Source of the DNA: Diphasiastrum complanatum
Taxonomy: Eukaryota > Streptophyta > Lycopodiopsida > Lycopodiales > Lycopodiaceae
NCBI GenBank assembly: GCA_029204225.1
Contig: CM055093.1
Location: 26,486,066-26,550,065, forward strand
DNA length: 64,000 bases
Direction of reading: 5' to 3'
The notes beneath the pieces were generated by a model, which had not been told where the DNA came from, searched no databases, and saw only the letters and a program-made list of their open reading frames with translations. The translations under genes and the position numbers were made by a program. This document shows positions 1-11,129 of the stretch, in pieces (positions within the stretch are counted from its first letter, which is position 1; every line of letters begins with the position of its first letter).

Positions 1-1257
1 GTGGTAGAACGGATGCTAGCATTTTGTATGGTGCCAACTTTATGGTGATGATTGATCACCAATCTTTTAAGTGCCTATGTGATGTTGTTTATCTTAGAGA
101 TCTCAAGAAATTTTGAAATGTTAAGATATTGAAAGATTCTAACATAAGCATTGGCTTACTTTTTTCAGAAGGAAAAGCTATGTTAAGTGGACCTTAGGGG
201 CCAAAACTTGCAGCAATGTCATTACGACCCTTGTGTGGGTCATCCTGGCAAACAAGAACTCTTGACCTTATTAAACAGAACTTTTATTGGTAAAAAATGA
301 AAGGTCACATTGAGGCTTACATTCAAGGTTGTGAACTATGCCAGCTTAATAAAGTAGAAGGGCTCAAAGTTTTGGGTCTTTTACATTCCTTGGAAACTCT
401 TAGCAAGAAATTTGAAAGTATTTCAATAGATTTTGCGATTGGACTCCCTAGAACTAGAAAGGGTTACAATGCTATTTGGGTAGTTGTTGACAAGGTAACC
501 AAAATGGCCCAATTTATATCAACTAAATCTATCTGAAAATAGTCCAGTTTTTTGTTAAAAAGTTGTTCAAATTATATGGATTGTGGAATAACATTGTTAG
601 TGATCGAGACTCTAGGTCCATTGGCAAATTCTGGTCATCAATTTTTGAAAAACTTGAAAAAACCCCTAGTCTAAATTTTTTGGATCACTCGATATTTGAT
701 AGGTAGACAAAATGTGTCAACTATGTATCTCATTGGCTGTCTGATTGGGAAAAGTACCTTCGAATGTTTGAGTTCGCACATAATAGTGCGAAGCATTATG
801 CCATTGGATTCAGTCCTTTTATGCTATTGTATGGTTGTCAGTCTTGTTCACCAATTTTTGTCGAACTCAAAGGTCGCAAGGTGCAAGCTGCAGCAGATTT
901 CTTGCAAGACATGCAGGAAATGTTGCCAGTGGCCAAAGAAAGCATTAAAACCGCCTAGGATCTATCAGTTGGAGTTGGGGGTTCATCTTGTGTTTCACGT
1001 AAGCTGTTTGAAAAATGACTTGGTAGGAAGGATAACCTGATTTTAGAAGGTGAACTAGTGGAGTTGTAGGATTTGACTACCTTTGTACCGGCGCGGTGCT
1101 AAAGAAGATTGTTGATGTTCATCGACAAACTTTACGGTTTTTGAACATTTCGTATGTTGGAAAGGGAAATTAGGACACTTGGGAGAGAGAAGACTACCTA
1201 GGAATGTACTTCTCTGATTTGCTCTCTTTAGGAGGAAGCTCTTAAAGGGTGAGGGAA
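1..1257 (+). pseudogene. Decayed Ty3/gypsy pol remnant (gypsy A): RNase H to chromodomain
   Basis: Pieces of a chromovirus polyprotein lie in order on the plus strand. Around 50-80 an RNase H-like IDHQSFK motif is seen. At 297-536 comes the end of the integrase zinc-binding region (CELCQLNK) and the start of the catalytic core (SIDFAIGLPRTRKG). At 764-958 lies the later core and linker (EFAHNSAKHYAIGFSPFMLLYG, then ADFLQDMQEML). Around 1130-1250 a trace of a chromodomain-like end is visible. Frames are broken many times by stops and indels, and the element starts outside the window. The same family recurs at 54913-55528. It is an old, inactive copy. Confidence 0.8.
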
Positions 1258-1660
1258 TGTTACATACCCATAAGGACACGTCGCAATTCACCTGAGGTGA
1301 CAGTCTCGTGACACGAGAGGGAATGCTGCTTTGGAGCTATAGATTGTCTGGGTGCCACGTGTTAATGTTCTATTGGTGAGGGGTGACCCCTTGTTTGTTG
1401 ACCTACGATTGCGTGCAACTGAGGCATGTTGATGGTTCAAACATGACCGTGATGGCAAAGATGACCGCACCTATATAGTTTGATCTCCTTGAGATGGGTA
1501 TTCATTCTCATCCTGAGAGTGGAGAGCTTTTCGCACATCGTTAGGCCAAGGCGATATCTTAGCCTTAAGATGTAGGTATGCGAGGGCTGAAGGTAGGATG
1601 TGGTGGCATGGGACGTTGTAGTGTGGTGGAGACTTGAGCATGCTTGATGGTATTCTATAT
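1258..1660 (+). repeat. Putative 3' LTR of gypsy A
   Basis: A purine-rich tract (about 1247-1257) is followed by TGTTACATACC, a normal LTR start after a polypurine tract. The related copy at 55529 starts TGTTATGTACC after the same kind of tract, and both share a GGGTGCCAC block. A TATA-like CCTATATAG is at 1470-1478, matched at about 55685 in the other copy. The right end is not resolved; 1660 is an estimate from the loss of similarity to the second copy. Confidence 0.5.
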
Positions 1661-3451
1661 CACCAATGTATGGGGTGAGATATCTCTATGGATGGTTGGT
1701 AATAGAGTGTTCGTCGCTTGATTGCTTTGTTAACTTTACCTTTGTTGGTATCAATGATGGGAGTTCCTAACAGTGTAGACGATGGATTGATAATGGTGAA
1801 CCTTTCTTTGATTGGAAATCCAACAAATTTGTTAGCCTAAAGAATTGGGCAAGTTGAAGTCTCTTTGAAAAACAAGTTATATAAGAGATATTGAAAAGTT
1901 TCATTGAACTTTACAATTTTGAATGCATGCAATCATAAGAGGGCCATTTTAAAGGCCAAGTGCTTTAGACATTTCTAAGGTTGCAACTTAATCTACAGGA
2001 TCTGGAAATTGAAGCTTGAAGGAGATGCAAATTGCATTTGGAATGGGAGCATTTAGTTTGTCTTTTTTGTAAGGGCGGGGAAGATGAAGGAGACATCTTG
2101 TTGATTGTGGGAGCGAGTAGAATATCAGGGAGGAATTTGATGTTAGTTTTGATGCCAATCGCTACTTCATGTTTCCTTCATTTGAATGATCTAGACTTAT
2201 TTGGAAGCTTCCATCAAAGTTCAAATGAAGTAGGTATCTTTCAATTGGTTTCTAGTGCTTGGGTACACATATTTGGTTATTGATATTGTACAATTAAAGC
2301 ATACAACAACATTGAGCATAGCTTTTGTTGTTACTTTTTCCCACAAATTGTTGGTCTCCATAGATAGTGGGCAAATAACAACACAAGAAATGTAATGCAA
2401 TTAGAAGAAGTGCAAATATGCTGAAGGCAAATGTAAACATGTTCAAATGAATAACAATATGAGAACAATGATATCAAGGAACTGTTGAACTAAAAGTTGG
2501 AAACTTGTTAAAGTTAGAAATTAGAGCTAACTCCACTCTCCACTCCATCGCCTAAGCACAATGAAGCCCTATGGGCCTCTTTTTATTGTCTAGGGCATGA
2601 ATTCGGTCCAACCTCAATGGGTGACAAGTAAGTGTATAGATTTATAGCCTTGCCCCAAGTAAGTTACAAAGAGCGATTTTAAAGTATTTAATCTTGTTTA
2701 GAATGTTTTCACAAGTTTCAAGGAATTTTTTTCTAGGAGATTTTCATTGAGAGTTGTGGCAATTTCTTCAATGTAGTTTTAACTGGCTGGTTCTATTCGG
2801 AAACAAATATAGGGCAAGAAGTTTTTTTTTTTGGATTTCCTTGTCCCAAAAAGTTTTCTTTGGAAAATTGAAGTCATTTTAAGTGTGATCTTCACCAAAT
2901 CAATGCACAAACCTCTCACGTGTGAAATCTAAGTTGGTAAAAAAATTTGATTCAATTCAAATGAAGCCTTCACTAAATCAATGTTTAGGTGGCAGAGCTC
3001 TTTTATATATGATCCATATAGATTGTCTTGGTATATAATGGCCTAATAATAGATATTTTATCCTCACTTGCTGTGAATGTTTGATCGGACATGTTGACTG
3101 TTTCATTGAAACTTAATCCAAATCTGAACCAAATTGAAGTTTATCAAACCGAAGGAGTGGTTCAACTATGCCAAAGTGATTATGTGATCCAGTAATGAAT
3201 AGGATGGGACAATCGCCTACTTATGGACTGTACTCTGTGCATAGAGTTGCGATTGCTCTCTGAAATTGAAACCAGCACTTGATTTGGCTATAACAGAACG
3301 CTAGGAGAAAAATCAGCCAAAAAAAATAAAAATTATACATCTGATTCGCTGGTTTGAACACGATTCCAACCGACACTGGAAACTTTGATTCAGACTCAAT
3401 TAGAACCTCGATTCATTGTCCATAAATAAATTACAAAAGACATCTAGAATC

Positions 3452-3456
<5 letters not shown>
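1661..3456. other. Non-coding stretch, no recognised feature
   Basis: AT-rich sequence without a convincing reading frame. Short frames such as 2032-2283 have no recognisable domain. It is probably decayed transposon or intergenic/intronic DNA of the host gene that follows. Confidence 0.5.

Positions 3457-3488
<32 letters not shown>
3457..3488 (+). repeat. (CT)n microsatellite
   Basis: About 16 CT units on the plus strand. Unlike the (CT)n tracts further right, no LINE end is recognisable on either side. The sequence from 3489 to 3992 holds no recognised feature. Confidence 0.95.
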
Positions 3489-3490
<2 letters not shown>

Positions 3491-4000
3491 GGACGGTTCT
3501 TTGCTTTAAAATGCTCCGTTACACTATGCACATTTTAACTGCAACACACGACGATCGACACTTCGAAAACAAGGTCCTATACCCATACCACATTAAACCT
3601 CTCTTGTTTAAAGGTTTTTTACCATTTATACTTACTTTTACTACAAGTTACACGCGTTACAAAGTATTTTAAGCTTAGCCACAACTTATGGACAGGAGTA
3701 ATAGTACTGTTGCTTCCTCAAGAAGCTCCACGACCTACTACTATATATATGAGACAATTTAGTCTACATCTTCTACGCCAAAATATGGAGATTTTTTACT
3801 ACAGACTTCTTGTGATAGCGCCCTAACAACTTCTCCTCTATTGCAATGTTTATACGGTAAGAAACTCATGACTACATTGCTTTTCCTATGTATCTTCTAC
3901 ATTGCTTCAGCGACGAACTACAAGTGTATTTTATGCTTAGTTTATATATCATTTCTGATCGTTTTTTCCACTAACTGAAGCGCTTGATCATAGCTTGAAT

Positions 4001-4854
4001 CATAGTTGCAACGAATCGCGATTCGCTGGGTTCGCGATTTGCGAACCGTGATTCTGCGAATCGCGAAACAACAACAAATTGTGCAAAATACATATTTTTT
4101 TAAAAGAAATTTTTTCTTTTGGTTTGAAAAAATAGCTTATGGCTGAAATTTTTTTAGGGGAGCACCAGCGTTTTGCCTCCCAGAAGTGCAGTAGATAGGG
4201 CACAAACAGATAAAGTCAGTAGCTATTTGGTTGTTATTTGCTCTGGTTCTCAATAATTGTTAATGCTACAGCTCAAACTATCAAGTCTATGGATGATGAT
4301 CACTTTTGCAATCATTTCGTTGGAGATGTGAGTGCAATGTGCATACAATTGGGGGCATAAATATTGGGCCCTTCTCGGCGCACATTTGGACCTCATTTTT
4401 ATCTACGGGGGGGTGCAGGGGGGGCAACGCCACACCTGCTACTATCGCCGGGGGGTCCAGGGGGGGCCGGCGACAGCCACCTAGGCCCCTCCTGGCGGGG
4501 GGATCTGGAGGCAACGCCCCTCGAAGCAAAAAGCGAGGTACAATTGCTCTACAATTCTCTGTCTCTGTCCCACTGGGACCATCTGTGATCGTAACGAATA
4601 GGCTAGAGGTTAGTTTTGAATTTTTATCCTTGATAGATCCCAACATGGATTAATGCACCTGAACTGGACCATCCTGTACCTGAAACATTCGCCAAACTAC
4701 ACAGTAATAATGCTCTTCATTAGAGCTTTCATCTGATACCCATATTGCCCCCCCCCCATAAAAAAAGCACGATTCTAAACGATTCTAGGAAAATTCCAAA
4801 TCGCGATTCTGAACCGCGATTCGGACCGCGATTCTGAATTGCAGTGCAACTATG
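4001..4854. mobile_element. hAT-type MITE with 8-bp target duplication
   Basis: The ends are inverted copies of CATAGTTGCA (4001-4010 and 4845-4854). They are followed inward by repeated AATCGCGATT-like subterminal motifs on both sides, as transposase binding sites often appear in hAT elements. The element is flanked by a perfect 8-bp direct repeat GCTTGAAT (3993-4000 and 4855-4862), the target duplication length of the hAT superfamily. The 854-bp interior has a G/C-rich block (4405-4530) and no transposase, so it must be moved in trans. Its termini differ from those of the hAT at 40595-51502, so it belongs to another hAT family. Confidence 0.85.
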
Positions 4855-4894
4855 GCTTGAATAAAAGATTGAATGTCTTCAAAAAAACAGCCCT

Positions 4895-5235
4895 CTTTGC
4901 TTGCTGTCCAGCAATGGACTATAGGGCCACTTTTACTTTGGAAATTGTAGCTTTTCATGCTAGAAAACTAGCGATGAAGTACAAGCTTGATTGGGCTCAG
5001 AAAATGGAAGTGATTGCTTACTGTCCAGCGATGGACTGTAGGGAACAAAATGCCACTTTGGCTGATTGAATTATGGTGTTTTCATCATGAAATTTGGCTC
5101 ATAAAACGAAATTTAGCACTTGCTGTCCAGCGATGGACTGTAGAGAGCAAAAAGCCATTTGTTGTTGATCAAATTATGTCTTTTCAATCATGATTTTGGC
5201 CGCCCTCTTGCTGTCTAGACATCGACCAATTCCTT
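4895..5235. repeat. Imperfect tandem repeat built on TGCTGTCCAGCGATGGACTG
   Basis: A unit containing CTGTCCAGCGATGGACTGTAG followed by a GGGAGCAAAA/GCCAC-like block occurs at about 4901, 5021 and 5121, with a decayed fourth copy at 5211. Spacing is about 90-120 bp. The motif CAGCGATGGACTG is partly self-complementary (GTCCA/TGGAC). It begins 40 bp to the right of the MITE. Function unknown. Confidence 0.6.
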
Positions 5236-5854
5236 GCATAAAATGCGATGCTATCTCTTCAATAAAATTGAAGTATCTTTTCCAAGTAAAACTTTATCTT
5301 TCGGTAAAGTAGCAATACATCTGCCTTAAGTGTTTGTCTCTTCATTGATTATGTAGCTTTCTTGTGTGAGGATCTACCTATTCTCCGATTCTTACCTATG
5401 GGAATGTACTTCATTTGGTTTGATTCAATTTCGAACCATATGGTCTAAACACGATATTAAATGATATGGACCAATCGCCCACATACTGATCTGCATGGCA
5501 TAAGCCTTGATACGGTGATATTAGGGCTTGGCCTATCGCCTAGTAACTATACACTATGGGAAGACTGGACTATGATTTACGAATGCTATCTATGCTGTTA
5601 AGTAGTATAGCTTCTTTTGGACATGGATAACAACTGACGTTCAGCTATGACACCTGTCTTCCCCATTGTACTAACTCGTGCGGTTTTCTGTTGTGGGATG
5701 GCGACAGGTATCAGTTGGACGTCTTGAAAGTGGTTATGCTTTATGGTGCTTTTTTAGAACTATATGAACTTTTCAGTTTTATTTTACCTTGTTGGATTAT
5801 GAATAAAGGCTTCAAAGTCTTGCTTTGTCAAGAGGAACTATGTGATATTTCGTT

Positions 5855-5855
<1 letters not shown>

Positions 5856-5898
<43 letters not shown>
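5856..5898 (+). repeat. (CT)n microsatellite
   Basis: About 21 CT units, with no LINE recognised on either side. Flanking sequence 5236-5855 and 5899-6227 shows no supported gene; it lies upstream of the host exon at 6228 and is probably intronic. Confidence 0.95.
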
Positions 5899-5901
<3 letters not shown>

Positions 5902-6227
5902 CACAAGGCAAAGTGCCATGTTGCAGCAATGTGGCTGCTCCTAATTGATTGTGATTCTTTTAGGAAAGAAATGTGACTTAGTGAAACCTTAGTCTTGGAA
6001 TGCTCGCAGTTGAAAAGGCTTATTCTCCTTGTTAAGGTAGTCATGCTACAATGTTCACTACTAAAGTAGAGTTGTTTGTTTGGTGTCAATAAGCAAAGAA
6101 TTCTTCTTCTAGCTAAAGTTCCCAATTAATTGAATGGGTCAATGTTTTGCACACACTTACTACAAGAAAAACAATGTCATTGCTTGTTTTCATAACGAAC
6201 TAATTTTCTTGCTTATGTTTCATCCAG

Positions 6228-6368
6228 AAAAAGACCGAGATATGAAAGCTCTTCAGGTTTGACAAAAAGTGACATGGATCTTTTAAAAAAGCTTGAGGAG
6301 TTCATGTCATCTACAGGTCTTCCTCTTGACAAAGTCCCATCAACACGAGAACTTGCGGGTAATGGCAG
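6228..6368 (+). CDS. Host gene exon, PTST2/PTST3 (FLO6)-like protein, N-terminal region
   Basis: An acceptor TTTCATCCAG precedes 6228 and a donor AG|GTGATG follows 6368. The 141-nt exon is open in one frame (46 whole codons, 1 nt before and 2 nt after). It encodes a lysine- and leucine-rich segment with LLKKLEEFMSSTGLP, DKVPSTREL and a final GNG. The split last codon (AG) is completed by the first base of the exon at 32591, giving GNGR followed by QDLANAVRRRGYK. From memory of the families, this arrangement resembles the conserved N-terminal block of plant CBM48 proteins acting in starch granule initiation in the chloroplast; a database search was not possible. Earlier exons, including the start codon and any transit peptide, are not seen in the window. 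Confidence 0.6.
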
Positions 6369-7459
6369 GTGATGTGTTTTGGCCTTCAGATCTCGTCAAG
6401 TCCGGTTCAACTTGTGATTAGTCTTATACATTGTTATCATATGCCCCCCTAAGTTTGACATACATGTCAAAAAATTAGGCTGCGTAATCAATAGTTTATT
6501 CCTTGCTCTTTCAAAGACGTTGGATGTGAATAGACTGTGTATTAGATTAGCACACCATAGAAACCTTTGTAACTATCATACAATCAAGCATGGCTTGAGG
6601 TTGCCTAGTAGTCAATGAGTTGGCTAGTAGTCTTTAGGTGGTTGTGCAAATATCTTTGATGCCGAAGATTCCCCTTAATGTAAGAAAGAATGTTGCTCAA
6701 TTTTTGATCTCGAGCTTTGCTTTGTTGTTCCAAATTAGTAAATGAACTTCGTTCCTGATGGGGTTACGACATTCTTGAAGGGCTTTTTTGCATGTCATTC
6801 AAAAAAATGATGGATTCAAAATACATGTGATGTTTGTCTTATGGATTGAAAAGCCACTATGCTTGTGCTTCATAATGACAAGGAAAGGCGTACTTGCTAA
6901 TGATTACTATCCATTAAACACTATTTGTTTCTCATTGGCATTAGAAGCTACCTAGTTTTGTGATATAAAAGCCTTATGATGTTGTTGCTTATGACAAAAG
7001 CTAGAATGAGGTTAGTTGTTATGACACAAACTAGAAGCATATTAGTTGTATAATTTGAAACAATGGCAGTCCTCAAAAAAATTGTCAACAAGCACATTCT
7101 TGATGTTATAAGAGTACCTTCTAGATCTAAACCATGGACTAGTCACTACTTGATACAACAACCCCCAATATAGAACGACATTGGTTAGGGCATCAGACGA
7201 TCCTCCAATTTGTAGATTACATTTATACATAACCCTGTGCACTAAGAAACTATATTGGGATTTGATCAGCCCTCGAACAATAGCTACCGCTTTCCATGAT
7301 CCGCCTCCCATCCAAGAGACGGCTCATCCTTCTTTAAAATGACTTACAACAATATCTCAAGCATAGAATGATCTAAGATCAACAACCTTGGATGCCCACA
7401 CAGTCCAATATGAATAGCCATGGCCCATGCTTATCTGTGAATCCCTTTCCTGTATATTT

Positions 7460-7665
7460 ATTTTAACTCTACTTACATGAAAGACAAAATGTAGCTTGAC
7501 TTTCTTAGGACTTTTAACTTATAAGCTAAAGGGTGCCGACTTGTTTCATTGTTCTAAAAGGTCCTCAATATCTTGCAGTTAGTTTATTATGCTTTCTAGT
7601 GTGCATAACTTTTGAGTCCTTTGCTAACCAAAGATACATCCAGTCACCTTTCTAAGACTCTTAAG
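7460..7665 (-). pseudogene. Very decayed gypsy integrase C-terminus
   Basis: Read on the minus strand with frameshifts, the sequence parallels the integrase GPY/F region of the chromovirus at 21314-21544. Matching pieces are a GDWMYLWLAKDSKVMHT-like stretch, then HNKL, GPF, and an AYKLKVL-like stretch leading to SFM.VELK. Only short blocks remain, so this is a fossil. It may be part of the same family as gypsy A or C. Confidence 0.5.
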
Positions 7666-7924
7666 GAGCTCTATTCAGATTCACATAATGTCTCATCTTA
7701 TTGCATAAATTAACTCATGTTAGAAGATATATTGATGACTTATTTGTTCCTAATCTTCCTAATTTTGGTAGTTTTCTATATAAAGACCCTAATGTTTCTG
7801 GTGGAGGAATCTATCCTAAAGACTCATGTTCTCCAAGAAAAAACTATGTATAATAGAAAAGAGTAATATAATTGTAAACTACAAACTGCCATCCATAAGT
7901 GGGAGCAAAATAGCTGCCAGGAGT

Positions 7925-8350
7925 AGAGTAATATCATCTAGTGCTGCTGCTGAAAAAAAGATGTGATATGAGCTATAATAGGAGGTAATATGGACCGTCG
8001 CTGACGTCGTCTAGGAGGGTGAGAACCGTGTGCTCTCGTAACAAGGCAGAAAGTGCGAACTGCCGCATGACTATGAGTGATACACTGTCTCTGACATCTG
8101 TGAGGTGGTATGTCGTCATCATCGTCATCAGACCATGCCCGTCTCCTGGTGAAGAAAGACATAATCTGAGCCTGAGAGCTAGGATGTGGCTGGTGAGCTG
8201 ACTGGTACATATCCTGGCGCAACAAGACCATCTCTCGCAGCATAAGTGCGACACAGCGAGAGTCCTCATATCCAATCAGTACCGTGAGTGTAGTAGGCAT
8301 ATCACGGAATAGACAGTGATATCTCCCTCTAATCTCATAATATATGGGGC
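7925..8350 (-). pseudogene. LINE-1 copy, 3' end of ORF2 (after the reverse transcriptase)
   Basis: Minus-strand frame with PIYYEIRGRYHCLF and CVALMLREM, the segment that follows the C-terminal CCHC-type knuckle in all LINEs of this window. An Asp-rich tail (DDDDDD) follows. The fragment is cut at 8350 by the gypsy LTR. The endonuclease and ORF1 of what is probably the same LINE lie on the other side of the gypsy at 13747-15663, same strand. The whole reverse transcriptase between them is missing, so insertion was accompanied by deletion. No (CT)n tail is seen on its 3' side. Confidence 0.75.
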
Positions 8351-8705
8351 TGCATAAGCAGGCCTTGGGCCCTTTTTTATTCATTAGTGACATTCAGACT
8401 ATATGGTTGGCCTTTGGCCTTATTATTCATTATTAGGCCATTTGGACATATTACTGGAGAGTGGGGGCCTTCTTGGAGGGCGCACTATTATCCCTCCCAG
8501 TTGGGCCCTAGCCACTGGAAGCTTCCTTTTAGGGCTTCTTCTTGGCTATAAGTAGGGAAACTGTGTCATTTGTCATTCAGCTGATGATATTGATCTCTCT
8601 CTTTAGCCTCCTTAATCTCTCTCTTTCCTGCTTTCTAGGGTTAAGTCTTGCTTATGTGATGCTTTCATAGCTTAATTCTAGAATTGCTGTGGCTCTATTC
8701 GTTAC
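8351..8705 (+). repeat. 5' LTR of gypsy B copy 1 (first 61 bp missing)
   Basis: Aligns base for base with 13392-13746. It ends CGTTAC where the other copies end CGTAAC. The left edge at 8351 abuts LINE-1 sequence without the LTR start, pointing to a deletion at the junction. A TATAAGTA-like box near 8550 may be the promoter. Confidence 0.85.
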
Positions 8706-8706
8706 T

Positions 8707-8718
8707 TGGTATCAGAGC
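8707..8718 (+). promoter_or_regulatory. Primer binding site (tRNA-Met type)
   Basis: TGGTATCAGAGC lies one base after the LTR end. It is the standard plant retrotransposon PBS complementary to the 3' end of initiator tRNA-Met. It fixes the LTR end at 8705. Confidence 0.85.
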
Positions 8719-9877
8719 ACTTTCCCGAGCAATTGGAAAGTGTTGATTTTTGCTTTTCGGTTTATTTTCAGATTGATTGGGTTTTCGAATTTCTTGTTGT
8801 GCTTTTATTACAGGTTGCAGGATCTTCTATTGAGGAGACTGCCATCTCTCCATTTCTGGCGCCCATCTCCTCCAGCCATCTCTCCTTGCTACCATAGTTC
8901 TCTTTTGTGGTGTGTAAGAAAGGGATAATCCCTGCCATCATCTCCTTCTCCTATCTCTCTATTTGTCATCTCCGGATCTCCATCGCTGCCATCTCTATAG
9001 AGTGCTCCATCGCTGCCTTCTCAGCGCTCTCCATCGCACTACTCTCCTCCACCTCCGGCGCTACCATATCTCCAGCGCCCACGCTCTCTTCCTATCAGAA
9101 CTGCCCCTCCGATCCTCTGTTATCCCTAAGATCCTCCCCCTCTGATCATTCATCCTCCTACCCCTCTACTCCTGTGATCGTCCTCCTCATCATGTCGCCC
9201 GCCGACCTCCTGCTCCCCGCCTCCTGCAGCCCCTCATGTTCCGTCCGCTCTCACCTTCCCCTTGCCCCCCCCCGTTCTAACTCTCGCTGCCTCCACCTAC
9301 GTACCCGCGTCGGCGTGTCTCCGGGCACCTACGTCGTCTGGCATCCTCCCTCCCTCGTTCGCGCCCTCCCTCGTTCTGTCGCCCATCCACTTGCGTAGCC
9401 TGTCCGTCCATGAGCCACCTACGTAGCTCACCTGCCGCCGCTTACCTGACTGCTGCCTGTCTGCCGCCTGTACTCCCTGCGCCCGCCCGCCCGCATTCCC
9501 TGCGCGTGCCCGAACGCCCGCCCGCGCTCCCTGCCGTCATCCCGTCGCCCGCCCTACCCGCGCTTGTGCCAACGCCGGCCGTCGGCTGTCGGCCGTCTTC
9601 TGGACCGCCCGCCATCACACGCACTCTGGAGTTTGGACCGCTGTCGTTTGGCAGCCGCCCAACCACAAAAAAAAAAAAAAAAAATTCCGATTTCATTGCC
9701 CATTTCGTTTTTGTTATTAGCTTTTCGTTTTCGTTGTCATGTGCTCGTCTATAAAAAAAAAAAAAATTTACGTTCCATTTTAGCCCGTTTTTACGTTAGT
9801 TTTCTTTTTCTATAACTAGTTATTGCTCAGTTCGTCCATTTGTTTAGCACGTCTTTTCTCGCTTTCTTTCTTTCAAC
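8719..9877 (+). other. Long leader of gypsy B copy 1
   Basis: About 1.16 kb between PBS and gag. It has pyrimidine-rich repeats of a CCATCTCC / CATCGCTGCC type (8840-9060), a strongly C-rich block (9180-9660) and A-runs at 9667-9684 and 9752-9765. Open frames here are products of base composition. It is roughly twice the length of, and unlike, the leaders of the other gypsy B copies. Confidence 0.6.
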
Positions 9878-10122
9878 ATGGTTGACTCACCCACCAAAAG
9901 TGAGACCCCTCACGAGCCCTTAGCCAAACAATTTACTCATATGAGTGACTCCCTTTCTAACCTTACCAGTCGCTTCGACCACATGATGACCGTCTTTTTC
10001 ACTATGCAGTCACAAATTGCTTCTCTCCAGCCATATTGGCTTGGAAAAACCCCTATTCCATCTTCATTTGGGCCTCCATTTGGATTTCCATCCTCTTCTC
10101 CTTCTCTTGGCAGTGGGTTTGA
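9878..10122 (+). pseudogene. gag N-terminus of a gypsy B relative
   Basis: Starts MVDSPTKSETPHE and continues through MQSQIASLQP and GPPFGFPSSSPS. This parallels the gag start of copy 2 (MAHSPTPSETT, MQSQIDSLQP, PPPFGFPSSS) at only about half identity. The frame then runs into sequence with no gag similarity and meets a stop at about 10184. The CA-like domain that should follow is missing and is replaced by the segment at 10123-11145. Confidence 0.7.
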
Positions 10123-10872
10123 TATGCTGATATTGATGATGAGTACCTTGGTGCTGCTCCTGAGTGCCATGCTACAGATATTGTAGACTATGTTCCTTAT
10201 CGCACTGCTTTTGAGTACCATGCTACAGATGTTGTAGCCTATGCTGCTTATTACGATGAGTCTATGGTTGTTCTTTTAGATGACTTGCCTACTCATTCAG
10301 TAGTAGCACTACACATGTCACATGCTTCTACATTTCATGATGGTTCCTACGTTGGGTGTCCTATCCCTCCGTTGATAGTTCCTATTCATACTGTATATGC
10401 GGATTTTCTAGATGCATATTTAGGCCAGAGCTTATTAGTTGGTGTTTCTGCTATTATGCCTAAGTATGATGTTATTACATTTGTGGATCATGCTCATCTA
10501 GATGCTGTTTTATATTCATGGCTACTACGCCTCCTTTGGCATGATGACATTGTATATTCATGGTCCATGAGGATACCTGACAGTATTGTTGCTTTACACT
10601 CATGGGCACTACGGATCCCTTGGCATGACGACATTCTACATTCTTGGGCATTGCACATACCTTGGGTTGAGAGTGGTTGCCGAGCTGTGCTTTTCCGATG
10701 GTATTCTTGGGCTATTCGACTAGCTTTGGATATCTCAGTTGTTGGGGTCCTGCATATCGAGATTTTCCTATGGTCTTCTTGGGCTATTCGGCTAGCCCTG
10801 GATATTTCACTTGTTGGGGCCCTTCCCTACGACATATTTCTTTGGCATTCCTGGGCTATCAGAGTACCTTGA
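10123..10872 (+). CDS. Unidentified repetitive ORF inside gypsy B copy 1 (SWA-R-P repeats)
   Basis: A 250-codon open stretch (first ATG at 10264) without similarity to gag or pol that I recognise. The first part has two copies of a CHATD.V.Y / YHATDVVAY unit. The later part is a run of degenerate repeats with the core (H/Y/S)SWA(L/I)R(I/L): SWLLRLLWHDDI, SWSMRIP, SWALRIPWHDDI, SWALHIPW, then two near-identical 72-nt units SWAIRLALDIS...FLW, and a last SWAIRVP. It is bounded by a stop at 10120-10122 and TGA after 10872. It could be the diverged gag middle of the second parental family, or captured DNA. 10873-11129 holds a 32-nt direct duplication (around AGTTGCTTATAGTT) and no gene. Confidence 0.4.
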   Translation, partial: YADIDDEYLGAAPECHATDIVDYVPYRTAFEYHATDVVAYAAYYDESMVVLLDDLPTHSVVALHMSHASTFHDGSYVGCPIPPLIVPIHTVYADFLDAYLGQSLLVGVSAIMPKYDVITFVDHAHLDAVLYSWLLRLLWHDDIVYSWSMRIPDSIVALHSWALRIPWHDDILHSWALHIPWVESGCRAVLFRWYSWAIRLALDISVVGVLHIEIFLWSSWAIRLALDISLVGALPYDIFLWHSWAIRVP

Positions 10873-11129
10873 GCGAGTTTTCTTCTCGCTTGGATTTCTT
10901 TATGCATCTACATTAGTTGCTTATAGTTGATGTACAGTGCTTTGTAGTTGCTTATAGTTACTGTACAATGTTTTGTGGAGTTTGTGTGATACTTTTGGAG
11001 TACCTGTTGTGACGACTTATGTCCTCTCCTTCAGTATTTCCATTGGTTCATGCCTTATTTCTCCTGTATTATGAGTCTTTAGATTTATTGATTTTCGTCC
11101 TGATGATTGGTTATTAACATAGCTATTGC

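Noticed and set aside
4287-4653. Long open frames on both strands (115-119 aa), Gly- or Pro-rich
   Set aside because: They are mirror frames of the G/C-rich block inside the MITE; no domain, and the element ends prove it is a transposon interior.
7042-7311. Minus-strand 89-aa frame
   Set aside because: No motif I can name; possibly transposon debris but not supported as a gene.
8907-9754. Open frames of 114-163 aa in the gypsy leader
   Set aside because: Produced by C-rich repeats with few stop codons; no domain and no counterpart in other copies.
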